Shown here piece by piece: positions 7,611 to 16,964 of a DNA stretch of 27,145 nucleotides. The position numbers and the translations under genes were made by a program. The notes under the pieces were generated by a model. It was given only the letters and a program-made list of their open reading frames with translations, was not told where the DNA came from and searched no databases. The stretch covers positions 1 through 27,145 of the forward strand of contig CAZUHK010000017.1 of NCBI GenBank assembly GCA_964620345.1, given 5' to 3'. Each line of letters starts with the position of its first letter. Positions within the stretch are counted from its first letter, which is position 1. The DNA comes from CAZUHK01 sp964620345 (GTDB taxonomy: Bacteria; Planctomycetota; Phycisphaerae; Phycisphaerales; Zrk34).

Positions 7611-8143
7611 TGTCGCTCCTCCCGGCGCATCTGTTGGGCCCGGCGGATGCCGCGCTGCGATCCCCAGCGGTTGGCCGTGTCGGCCTCGTCGAGCGCTTCG
7701 GGGCCGCGGTCCGCCTGCCGCTCGCGCGGCTCGTTGAGCACCAGGTCGACGATGACCAAGGGCTGGCCGTCTTCACCGGCGTTGAGGTCGGCCCCCGGCT
7801 CGTACACGAACACGCGCACCAGCCGCGTGCCCAGATCGTCCAGTGTTTCGTGCGACACCAACGTCGTCTGCCATTGCAGCGGCGGGTCGGTGTCGATCGT
7901 GCCGGCCTGGTCGATCGGCACCGCGGCGCCGACCCGCCACCAGCCGGCGATCAGCTCATCGGCGGCGTCGACGATGTCGCGCTTCTCTTCGGCCAGGGCG
8001 AGTTGGCGCGTGTGACGGGCCTTGGCCAGAACGATGCCGACCAGCAGCGTGCCGAGGATGGCGATCGCCGCGACGACTTCAATCAGCGTCAGGCCGCTCG
8101 CCCGCGAGCATCGCGAACAGGTTGTCCACTTCTTGGGCGTCAT
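7607..8143 (-). CDS. gspI: Type II secretion minor pseudopilin GspI
   Basis: The prepilin signal 'SRASGLTLIEVVAAIAILG' has cleavage after G17 and Glu at +5, followed by a pilin helix. The product is 178 residues, longer than the ~125 typical of GspI, with a charged C-terminal extension ending 'RRAQQMRREERQ'. GspI is the core minor pseudopilin that pairs with J and K to start the pseudopilus. The start codon lies 65 nt inside the end of gspH, an unusually long overlap; no ATG, GTG or TTG occurs in frame between 8143 and the prepilin helix, so the overlap appears real. Confidence 0.9.
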   Translation of the reverse strand: MTPKKWTTCSRCSRASGLTLIEVVAAIAILGTLLVGIVLAKARHTRQLALAEEKRDIVDAADELIAGWWRVGAAVPIDQAGTIDTDPPLQWQTTLVSHETLDDLGTRLVRVFVYEPGADLNAGEDGQPLVIVDLVLNEPRERQADRGPEALDEADTANRWGSQRGIRRAQQMRREERQ

Positions 8144-8630
8144 TGATTCGTGTCATCTGGCCGGTCAATCCGCTGAAGACCAGCCAGCCCTGTTGTTGGT
8201 TGTTCGCCACGCGGATGGCATAGGTCGCGCTTCGGCCGGCGCGGGAGATGTCGATTTCGACCGTGCCGGCGTCGTACCGCTCGCCGAATCCGTGGTGGCC
8301 CGCGTCATCGCCGCCGCCGGGGCGGTGAATGACGATACGATCGATGCGGTATGGCGCCGGCAGCCGCCACGCGGGCGTCGCCATGCGGTCGGCGGTGTCG
8401 AAGCGGCTGATGCGCTGGGCATTGAGGTTATAACGGAGCACGCAGGTCTGGCCGAGCCGATTGGCGGCCAAGCGGGCGGTGCGCTCGTGGTGGGCGAGTT
8501 TGCCGACCACGTTTTCGTAGGTCGCGGCCTCGGCGTCGCCGGCCAGCGACCACGCCGCGGCGCCGGCCAGCAAGCCCAGCACCACGATCACCGCCAGCAT
8601 CTCGATCATCGTGAACGCAGCGCGATGCAT
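8079..8630 (-). CDS. gspH: Type II secretion minor pseudopilin GspH
   Basis: The 183-residue protein begins 'MHRAAFTMIEMLAVIVVLGL', a short leader followed by a pilin helix with Glu at +5. The residue before the predicted cleavage site is Ala5 rather than the near-invariant Gly. The globular part has beta-strands and a GspH/FimT-like C-terminal half. The ATG at 8630 was chosen over an upstream in-frame start at 8708 because it gives the short leader and lies 1 nt after the gspG stop. It follows gspG, as is usual for H. The exact family (GspH against a generic prepilin) is less sure than for GspG. Confidence 0.85.
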   Translation of the reverse strand: MHRAAFTMIEMLAVIVVLGLLAGAAAWSLAGDAEAATYENVVGKLAHHERTARLAANRLGQTCVLRYNLNAQRISRFDTADRMATPAWRLPAPYRIDRIVIHRPGGGDDAGHHGFGERYDAGTVEIDISRAGRSATYAIRVANNQQQGWLVFSGLTGQMTRINDAQEVDNLFAMLAGERPDAD

Positions 8631-8631
8631 G

Positions 8632-9051
8632 TCAGTTGGCTTCCTCGTCACCTCGGACCTGCCAGGAGTAGATGTCGGCGTTGGAGCCCTCGCCGCCCTC
8701 GCGACCATCGGCGCCCAGGGTGTACACCTCGTACGCCGTGTCGTTCTGTCCGGGTGAGTTGTATTGATACCGCCGGCCCCAGGGGTCGGTGCGGTTCTCG
8801 ACCGACACCCCCTCCAGCCCCTCTTCGTTGGTCGGGTATCGCTTGTGCTTGAGCCGGTAGAACTCGACGGCTTCGCTGATCGCGGCGATGTCGGAGTTGG
8901 CGCGGTTGACCTCAGCGGTGTCGATGTAATCGGTGACCTTGATCGCGACGGCCCCGGCGAGCAGGCCGATGATCACAACCACGACCATCACTTCGATCAG
9001 CGAGAAGCCGGCGGCGTTGAGGCGTCGGGTTCCGGTGTTATTCGCGTTCAT
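8632..9051 (-). CDS. gspG: Type II secretion major pseudopilin GspG
   Basis: This is the best conserved pseudopilin, of 139 residues. It has a leader cleaved after G15 ('LNAAGFSLIEVMVVVVIIGL', Glu20 at +5), the N-terminal helix, then 'YRLKHKRYPTNEEGLE', 'DPWGRRYQY' (89-95) and the calcium-binding loop region 'LGADGREGGEG' (112-122) with D126 after it. These match GspG across many phyla. GspG polymerises into the pseudopilus that pushes substrate through the secretin. It lies 30 nt after gspF. The leader contains Asn and Thr as well as Arg, somewhat long but within the norm. Confidence 0.97.
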   Translation of the reverse strand: MNANNTGTRRLNAAGFSLIEVMVVVVIIGLLAGAVAIKVTDYIDTAEVNRANSDIAAISEAVEFYRLKHKRYPTNEEGLEGVSVENRTDPWGRRYQYNSPGQNDTAYEVYTLGADGREGGEGSNADIYSWQVRGDEEAN

Positions 9052-9081
9052 GCGTTTGGCTCGGGCAAGGGGTTTGCGGGG

Positions 9082-10293
9082 TTAAAGCACGTCGCCGGCC
9101 TCGAGGATCGGCAGGATCGTGGCGAAGGCGATGAAGCCGACGGTGATCGCCAGCAGGATCATCATCAACGGCTCGAGCATCGCGGTCAGGCGGTTCGAGG
9201 CGATCTCCACCTGCGTGTCGTAGTCGGTTGCCAGGTTGTCGAGCATGCTCTCCAGCCGACCCGAGGCCTGGCCGACCGCGAAGACCTGGATCACCAGCGG
9301 CGGGAACGCCTCGGTCTTTTCCAGCGCCGTGGAGATGTCGCGGCCGGCGTAAACCGCCTTCTCACACGCCTGCAGCGCGTTGACCAGCACGCGGTTGCGT
9401 ACGGTGTTCTGCGCGATCCTCACGGCCTTGACAAACGTCACGTCGCTCTTGAGCAGCGTGGACATCACCATCGACATGCGGGCGATCGCCTGCTTGCGGA
9501 TCAGGTCGCCCAGCAGCGGCATCTTCAGCACCGCCCGGTGCCAGCGCATCGAGCCGGCGTCGGTACGGAGCATCGCGCCGATGCCCATGAACGCTCCGAC
9601 GGCCGCCAACAGAATCGCCCACCACCAGCCCAGGAGCAAATCGCTGGCCGCCTTCACCGCCTTCGTGGCAAAGGGCAGTTCCTTGCCGCTGTCCAGCAGC
9701 ACGCCCAGCAGGTTGGGCACGACGAAGGTCATCAGGAAGATGCTCACCGCGATGCCCACGGCCATGACGATGAGCGGGTAGATCATCGCCGAGACCACGC
9801 GGTTCTTGAGGCCGGCCGACTTTCGGCGGAACTCGACCAGGCGATGCAGTGAGGTGTCGAGCGTGCCGGCGTTCTCACCGACCTCGACGATGTTCAGGCA
9901 CAGGTCGTCGAACAGCATCGGTTGCAGCGCCATCGCCTCGGCCAGCGTCCCCCCGGCCGCGACGTGGTCGCGCAGCAGCATGATCGCATCGCGGAAGCGG
10001 CCGGTGTGCTGGCGAGTGATGGTGTCCATCGCCTCCAGCAGCGGGATGCCCGCGGCCAGCAGCGTCGCCATCTCCTGCAGCAGCGACGTGACTTTGCCGC
10101 CCTGCCGCGCCGTGAGGTAGCGATCGAGGTAGCCGGCGCTTCTTGCCGGTTGCTGCTCGACGACCTCGCGGACCGTCAGCCCCTGAGCACGCAGTTGATC
10201 GCGCGCCTGGCGCGGGGAGTCGGCGTTGACCGTGCCCCGGATCGCCCCGGCGTTGGCGTTGACCCCCGCCGCGGTGTAGGCGTAGACGGCCAT
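9082..10293 (-). CDS. gspF: Type II secretion inner-membrane platform protein GspF
   Basis: The 403-residue protein has the family's usual length and shape. A cytoplasmic N-domain ('MAVYAYTAAG...', 'ARDQLRAQGLTVREV') is followed by two repeated T2SSF helical domains starting near residues 72 ('MATLLAAGIPLLEAMDTI') and 271 ('MSMVMSTLLKSDVTFVKAV'). Membrane segments lie near 165-190, 217-240 and 375-398. The ending 'ATILPILEAGDVL' is typical. GspF sits at the centre of the assembly platform and is turned by the GspE ATPase. The gene starts 2 nt after the gspE stop. Confidence 0.97.
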   Translation of the reverse strand: MAVYAYTAAGVNANAGAIRGTVNADSPRQARDQLRAQGLTVREVVEQQPARSAGYLDRYLTARQGGKVTSLLQEMATLLAAGIPLLEAMDTITRQHTGRFRDAIMLLRDHVAAGGTLAEAMALQPMLFDDLCLNIVEVGENAGTLDTSLHRLVEFRRKSAGLKNRVVSAMIYPLIVMAVGIAVSIFLMTFVVPNLLGVLLDSGKELPFATKAVKAASDLLLGWWWAILLAAVGAFMGIGAMLRTDAGSMRWHRAVLKMPLLGDLIRKQAIARMSMVMSTLLKSDVTFVKAVRIAQNTVRNRVLVNALQACEKAVYAGRDISTALEKTEAFPPLVIQVFAVGQASGRLESMLDNLATDYDTQVEIASNRLTAMLEPLMMILLAITVGFIAFATILPILEAGDVL

Positions 10294-10295
10294 CG

Positions 10296-12020
<1,725 letters not shown>

Positions 12021-12079
12021 CTTCACCAATTCCCGGGCATGTTAGCGGCCGGCCGGTGCCGGCGCCGCCCATCGCCGGG

Positions 12080-14293
12080 CTAGCGGATCAGCTTGGGCTC
12101 GGAGGCGGGGTAATCGCCCGGCAGCTCGGCCCGCATCGCCGCGTCGTCCGACAAGTATTTGAGATATCGGAACTTGTCGTCGCGCAGCACCACCGCCCTT
12201 AAGAATACGAAGATCGTCGACTGGCTTTGTGTTCGCGTTCGGTTAGAAAACAGATATTCCAAGCCCGGGATGCTGCCGAGGATCGGCACGCGGTCGATGC
12301 TTTCGGAGAAGCTGTCGCGGGACAAGCCGCCGACGATGATCGTGTGGCCGTCGGGGATTGTGGCCTCGGAGGTCAACGTGTTGGTCTGCCGGGCCGGGGG
12401 CAGCGATGCGGCGTCGGCGTCCAGTTCCTCGGTGGCGGCCGAGAAGCTGGACAGTTCCACGGTGTATTCGAGCTTGAGGTGCTCGCCCTCGCTGATCTGA
12501 GGGGTGACGCGGATGGTGGTGCCGGCCTCGGCGAAGCCGCCGAAGCTGGTCGTCGCGCCGGCCACGCCCGATGCGGTGGTCGTGGCGAACGGCTCTTCGT
12601 CGAACGAGACCAGCTCGCCGGTCGCGTTGTCGTTGACCAGCACGCTCGGCCGCGACACGATCCGCGCCCGGCTGTCGGTCTGCAGGGCACGGATGATGAT
12701 GTCGGCGATGTCGGCCGAGATCAGCGCGCCGTTGAAGCCGCTGATGCCGATGCCGGGGCTGAGCGTGAGCCGGCCGGTGCTCGCGTCCACGTCGCTCAGG
12801 CCGAACGAGGAGAAGTTGAGCACGGTCGGGTCGCCGTCCTCGTTGGTGGTGTTGCTGATCTCCACGCCCAGGCGGAAGCTATCGGTGGTGTCGATCTCCA
12901 CGACGGTGGCCTCGACCAGCACCTGCGGCCGTCGGATGTCCAGGCGGCGGATGAGCTTTTCGTACATCGCCTGCATGGTCGGCGCGGCGATGACGATGAT
13001 GGTGTTGGATGGTTCATCGGCCATGATGCGGGCATCGGGCAGATCGACCGCCCCACCGCCGACCGCTCGGTCCAACTGGCTGAGGTCGGCGCCGTCGCGA
13101 TTGACCTGCTCGGCGGACGGGCCCCGGTAAGCGATCGGCGAAGGTTGATCGGCATCGACGCCATCCACCGACGCGGCGTCCAGGCCCTGGTCGCCCTCGA
13201 TCGTCTGAAGCGTCGCCAGCACGTCGGCGGCCTTGGCGTTCTCCAGCTTGTAAAAGCGGATCGGACTCTGCGCCTCGGGCCGGGGCTTGTCCAGCGACGC
13301 GGCCAGCGCCTCGATCTGCTCATGCACACCAGGCGTGGCGCTGGCGATCAGCAGGTTGCCCTCGTCGTCGATCGAAGCGCTGTACGACCGCTTGGCCTTC
13401 AACTCGCCCAGCACCTTCACCAGAATCTCGTCGACCCGGTCGGCCCGCACGTGCTCGAAGCGGTACACGCGCGTGGGCATGTCCAGCGACACATCCAGCG
13501 CACGCAGCACCGCCACCGCCTCGGCGACCTGCCCGGACGTGCCGATCAGCACGACCTGGTTGGTCCGATCTTCGTTCACGATCGTCAACTGCTGAGCGCC
13601 GGCGCCCTGGGCCTGACGGCGGCCCTGCATCAGCGCGGTCAGCTTCTTCGTCGCGTTGTCCGAGTCGATGTGCTCGACGGGCACGAACTTCGTTTCCATC
13701 GCCTTGCCCGGTCGATCGATCAGCTTGATCATCCGCTCCAGCCGATCCATGTTGTCCGCGTAGTCGGTGACGATGAGCATGTCGTGCTCGGCCAGCGCCA
13801 CGATGCTCGCCGACTGGGCCGAGGTGAAAGCGTTGATAACCTGATTGACCTGCTGGGGCTCGGCGTGTTCGAGCGTGATGATGCGTGTGACGGCCACCGC
13901 GCCGGCACCCGCTTCTTCGCCGGGGCCCACGGCGATCTTGGGCAGGTTTGCCGCCTGCTCGATTTTCAGCACCCCCTCAATACCCGAAGGCGCCAGCGCC
14001 AGGTTGTTCATCTTCAGCACGCTCTCGAACAGCGGCATCACCGCGCCCACGGGGATCGGCGCCGGGGCCTTGAGCGTGACCACCTGCTGGCCGATGCGCC
14101 GCTCGTCGTAGAGAAAATTGATCTGCCGCGTCTGGCTCACGTACTCGATGAGCACCTTGAGCGTGACGTTCTCCGGCAGGTTCAGCTTGACCATCGCCGG
14201 CTTGTCGTCGGCGTCGGCCTGCTGGCCCGGCGCAGCGCCGGCCAGCAGGGCCAGCACGCACGCGGTCAGGATGGTAATCGTCGGGCGGTTCAT
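12080..14293 (-). CDS. gspD: Type II secretion secretin GspD with four KH-like N-domain repeats
   Basis: The 737-residue protein has a signal peptide (1-24). An N0 domain follows at about 34-112 ('LNLPENVTLKVLIEYVSQ'). Four KH-like repeats begin 'ITLEHAEPQQV' (138), 'VPVEHIDSDNA' (204), 'YRFEHVRADRV' (277) and 'YKLENAKAADV' (348). The last ends 'RRLDIRRPQVLVEATVVEI' as N3 does in GspD. The secretin core (about 455-702) contains 'RPSVLVNDNATGELV', 'GTTIRVTPQISEGEHLKLEY', 'TIPDGHTIIVGGL' and the signature 'VPILGSIPGLEYLFSNR'. It forms the outer-membrane channel. Standard GspD has three such repeats; the one at 275-336 appears extra. A GGAG lies 8 nt before the ATG. The gene heads the T2SS block, 47 nt after the TPR lipoprotein. 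Confidence 0.96.
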   Translation of the reverse strand: MNRPTITILTACVLALLAGAAPGQQADADDKPAMVKLNLPENVTLKVLIEYVSQTRQINFLYDERRIGQQVVTLKAPAPIPVGAVMPLFESVLKMNNLALAPSGIEGVLKIEQAANLPKIAVGPGEEAGAGAVAVTRIITLEHAEPQQVNQVINAFTSAQSASIVALAEHDMLIVTDYADNMDRLERMIKLIDRPGKAMETKFVPVEHIDSDNATKKLTALMQGRRQAQGAGAQQLTIVNEDRTNQVVLIGTSGQVAEAVAVLRALDVSLDMPTRVYRFEHVRADRVDEILVKVLGELKAKRSYSASIDDEGNLLIASATPGVHEQIEALAASLDKPRPEAQSPIRFYKLENAKAADVLATLQTIEGDQGLDAASVDGVDADQPSPIAYRGPSAEQVNRDGADLSQLDRAVGGGAVDLPDARIMADEPSNTIIVIAAPTMQAMYEKLIRRLDIRRPQVLVEATVVEIDTTDSFRLGVEISNTTNEDGDPTVLNFSSFGLSDVDASTGRLTLSPGIGISGFNGALISADIADIIIRALQTDSRARIVSRPSVLVNDNATGELVSFDEEPFATTTASGVAGATTSFGGFAEAGTTIRVTPQISEGEHLKLEYTVELSSFSAATEELDADAASLPPARQTNTLTSEATIPDGHTIIVGGLSRDSFSESIDRVPILGSIPGLEYLFSNRTRTQSQSTIFVFLRAVVLRDDKFRYLKYLSDDAAMRAELPGDYPASEPKLIR

Positions 14294-14340
14294 CGGTATC
14301 TCCAGACTCTAAGGCCCCGGATGACGCGGCACCGGGCGAA

Positions 14341-15828
14341 TCACTTGGCCACCCGTTCCACCTGCTCAAGGTACTCCTGCACGTTCTGCCGCGGCTTGAT
14401 CTCCTGGGCTCGGCGAAGCTTACGCAACGCCTCGGTGTACTTCTGCTGGCTGGCCAGCAGTTGGGCGTGAGCAACCAGCGCGTCGGCCTCGAAATCGGGC
14501 AATTGCTCGGCCCGCTCGTAGTAAAACGCCGCCTGCTCCTTGTCGTCGCCCCGCTGGGCGTGCTTGCCCAGCAGGATCAGCGCTTCGCCGTCCAGCGGAT
14601 CGAGCTTGACGATCTGGCGCAGGATCTCCGCCTCCTTGTCCGCGTCGCCCGAAGCCACCGCCAGCCGCGCCTCGAGCTTCAACAGATCCTTCTTCTGCTC
14701 ATCCGTGAGCATCTGCCCGCGCAGTTCCTTGATCTGATCGACCAGTTGGCCCATCTGCTCCAGCTCGCCCCGGGCGGCGATCACCCGGGCGGCCCGGATC
14801 GCCCGGTCGGGCTTCAGATCATCTTTCATCTTCAGGGCGCGCACGTAGGGGGTGATCGCCACGTCGAACAAGCCCTGATTGACATAGATGTCGCCGAGGA
14901 TGTTCAGGGTGTCCGGCGTGCTCTTACCCAATTGATCGACCACCTCGAAGTTCTGGGCCGCCAGCAGCGGCTTGTCCATGTTGAGGTAGGCGTTGGCCTG
15001 AAGCATCCACAAGTCGGCATTGTCGGGCTGGGACTCGATGAGCTGGCCGGTCAGCGCCACCGCGTCGACGTAGCGGTTCTGCCGGAAGAAACTGCGGGCC
15101 AGGCCCATCTTCCAGTCCGGCGTGTCGGGTTCCAGCAGGATCGCTTGCCGGTAGGCCGACTCGGCCGACAGCGGGTTGTTCAGCGACGAGTAGGCAAAGC
15201 CCATCAGCCCGTAAGTGATCCCATCGTTGCCGCCCAGCTCGATCACCTTGGTCAGCGACTCGATCGCCTTCTCCCAACGGCTCTGGCGGATGTAGACCAG
15301 GCCCAGCGCCCGCCAGGCGCGGCGGAACTTCTTGTGCTTGCGCACCGCGGCGACGTACGCCCCGGCCGCCTCGTCCAGCTGGTCCTGCTGGAAGTAGATG
15401 TTGCCCAGCGTGAAATCGAACACCGCGCTGGCCGCTTTGCCGCGGTACGCCTGCAGCTTCTCGATGGCCTGGGCCATGCGCTGGGCCTCGGCCTGCAGCG
15501 CCGCCTCGGAGTCCAAATCCGGCGCGTCCTCGCCTTCTTCGCTGTCGGCCGGGCGGAGCAGTTGCATGACCTCAAACATCCGCTCCTTCTCGACCGAGGT
15601 GAGGGTCGGCTCGATCTCGGTCGCGGCGATATAGCTCTCAGCGAACTGCGCCTCGAAGCGTGGGTCGCTCCAGATCTCCAGGTTGCGACCACGCGCATCG
15701 TTGGGGTTGTCGCCGGTCACCACCGGGCCCCCGGCGGGCGCGGTCGAAGTGTCTTTCTCGGCCGACTCGCACGCGGCGAGCGCCAACACGAACACGCACA
15801 GCCAGATCGGGGCAGATCGCTGAATCAT
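14341..15828 (-). CDS. TPR lipoprotein closing the TonB module
   Basis: The 495-residue product begins 'MIQRSAPIWLCVFVLALAAC', with a lipobox LAAC (Cys20) followed by Glu, predicting an outer-membrane lipoprotein. A low-complexity Thr/Ala/Pro linker follows, and then a solenoid of TPRs from about residue 130 to the end, with clear units such as 'AWRALGLVYIRQSRWEKAIE', 'ITYGLMGFAYSSLNNPLSAE' and 'TLNILGDIYVNQGLFDVAI'. The ATG at 15828 overlaps the tonB stop (ATGA), which is preferred over a start 28 codons upstream that would bury the lipobox. In gammaproteobacterial TonB2 loci the gene after tonB2 also encodes a TPR protein, so this is the expected sixth member. It is also adjacent to gspD, and so is a candidate bridge or pilotin between the two systems. 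Confidence 0.88.
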   Translation of the reverse strand: MIQRSAPIWLCVFVLALAACESAEKDTSTAPAGGPVVTGDNPNDARGRNLEIWSDPRFEAQFAESYIAATEIEPTLTSVEKERMFEVMQLLRPADSEEGEDAPDLDSEAALQAEAQRMAQAIEKLQAYRGKAASAVFDFTLGNIYFQQDQLDEAAGAYVAAVRKHKKFRRAWRALGLVYIRQSRWEKAIESLTKVIELGGNDGITYGLMGFAYSSLNNPLSAESAYRQAILLEPDTPDWKMGLARSFFRQNRYVDAVALTGQLIESQPDNADLWMLQANAYLNMDKPLLAAQNFEVVDQLGKSTPDTLNILGDIYVNQGLFDVAITPYVRALKMKDDLKPDRAIRAARVIAARGELEQMGQLVDQIKELRGQMLTDEQKKDLLKLEARLAVASGDADKEAEILRQIVKLDPLDGEALILLGKHAQRGDDKEQAAFYYERAEQLPDFEADALVAHAQLLASQQKYTEALRKLRRAQEIKPRQNVQEYLEQVERVAK

Positions 15829-16499
15829 GAGTCCACCTTCGGGAAGGTAATGGGCACTTTCATGCGGAAGCGGACCGGCTCGCCGCCCCGCCGCCCGGGT
15901 TCGAATTTCCATTGCTTGACCGCGTTGAGCGCCGCCTGGTTGAACGTCGTGTCGCTGGAGTCCTGGATCTTGGGATTCTCCACGCGGCCCTTCCTGTTGA
16001 CCACGAAAATCACGTACACCGTGCCCGGCTGACGCTGAAGCTTGCGGCGCATGCGGCCGTCGATCGTCGGACCCGGCTGATAGATCACGCGCGGGCGCTG
16101 GTCGAGCTGGGATGAGCTGATCAGACCGTCCAGCGCGTTGGTCTTGCCCGCGATGTTCTTGATGTCCAGCCCGAAGTCGCCGGAGGTGGCGAAGCCCGTG
16201 CCACCGATGTTCAGCGCCATCTCGAGCTGCGCCAGGTCCATCGGCGGCGCCACGTCCTCCAACTCCGGCTCCTCCTCGGGCTCGGGCTCTTCTTCCTCTT
16301 CTTCCTCCGGCGGCGGGGGCGGGGGCGGCGGAGGCGGGGCCATGCCGAACTCCTGCACCGTCGTCGTCGCCTGACGCGACTGGCTGATCTGCTGCATCAG
16401 CGGCAGCACCAGGAAAAAGATCAGCGTCAGCGCGACCGCGCCGGCCAGCACCGCGAAGCGGTGGAAGATCTCCTTGATGAATCGGATCAGCTTGTTCAT
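15825..16499 (-). CDS. tonB: TonB family energy-transducing protein
   Basis: The 224-residue protein has a basic N-terminus, one membrane helix (about 14-36), a short acidic and proline-rich linker (54-86; ten prolines, then a glutamate run mixed with prolines) and a C-terminal TonB domain (about 135-222) with 'GTVYVIFVVNRKGRVENPKI' and 'NAVKQWKFEPGRRGGEPV'. It would contact the TonB box of the outer-membrane receptor and pass on proton-motive force from ExbB/ExbD. The linker is short compared with TonB of E. coli, as in TonB2 proteins. The gene follows exbD by 28 nt and overlaps the TPR lipoprotein by 4 nt. Confidence 0.93.
   Translation of the reverse strand: MNKLIRFIKEIFHRFAVLAGAVALTLIFFLVLPLMQQISQSRQATTTVQEFGMAPPPPPPPPPPEEEEEEEPEPEEEPELEDVAPPMDLAQLEMALNIGGTGFATSGDFGLDIKNIAGKTNALDGLISSSQLDQRPRVIYQPGPTIDGRMRRKLQRQPGTVYVIFVVNRKGRVENPKIQDSSDTTFNQAALNAVKQWKFEPGRRGGEPVRFRMKVPITFPKVDS
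16252..16342. repeat. Low-complexity Pro/Glu-coding tract in tonB
   Basis: This segment consists of near-homopurine/homopyrimidine CTC, CTT and GGCGGG runs that encode the ten-proline and poly-glutamate linker on the - strand. It is prone to slippage and to sequencing error, so the number of prolines and glutamates should be read with caution. Confidence 0.85.
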
Positions 16500-16527
16500 G
16501 TCCGCGTTCCGTTCACGTGCGTCGCGT

Positions 16528-16944
16528 TCAGCGTTGCGGCTTGTTCGACGCCAGACTCACCTTCGTCGCGCCCGCGAGCTTGGCCTCGTCCACCACGCGC
16601 ACCAGCAGGCCGGTAGGCGAAGACTGGTCGGCCTGAATCACCACGGGCAGGTCTTCGCCCTTGTTAAGCATCCGCTTGACCAGCGGCTGCACGCCGCTCA
16701 CCCCGATCTCCCGCCCGCCGTACACTACGTCGCCGGTGTCGGTCAGCGCGATGAAGATGCTGGTCTTCTCCAGTTGCTCCTGCGTGGTGGCGTAGGGGCG
16801 CGTCACGTCCACGCCCGGTTCCTCGACGAACACCGTGGTGACGATGAAGAAGATCAGCAGGATGAACACCGCGTCGATCAGCGGCGAGATGTCGATCCCG
16901 CCCTCGTCGCTCATCCCGTCGTCTGCTTGTTGAAATCGTCCCAT
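16528..16944 (-). CDS. exbD: ExbD/TolR family proton-channel subunit
   Basis: The 138-residue protein is a typical ExbD. It has a short cytoplasmic N-terminus and a single membrane helix with the proton-carrying aspartate D24 in 'ISPLIDAVFILLIFFIVTTV'. A periplasmic domain follows with 'IFIALTDTGDVVYGG' and 'LPVVIQADQSSPTGLLVRVVD'. ExbD dimers sit within an ExbB pentamer and couple proton flow to TonB. A GAGG lies about 9 nt before the ATG; a second Met at residue 11 would also leave the helix intact. It lies between exbB and tonB with gaps of 20 and 28 nt. Confidence 0.95.
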   Translation of the reverse strand: MGRFQQADDGMSDEGGIDISPLIDAVFILLIFFIVTTVFVEEPGVDVTRPYATTQEQLEKTSIFIALTDTGDVVYGGREIGVSGVQPLVKRMLNKGEDLPVVIQADQSSPTGLLVRVVDEAKLAGATKVSLASNKPQR

Positions 16945-16964
16945 GGCGGAGCATCCTCAATCGC

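Noticed and set aside
12046..12063. Hairpin between gspD and gspE as a terminator
   Set aside because: The stem is only 6 bp (12048-12053 with 12058-12063) in a GC-rich gap with no T-run. It is likely by chance, and gspE must be co-expressed with gspD.
12227..14470. Long open frame on the + strand (about 747 codons) opposite gspD
   Set aside because: It is antisense to the GspD secretin, whose signal peptide, N-domains and secretin motifs are unmistakable. The + product has no recognisable feature.
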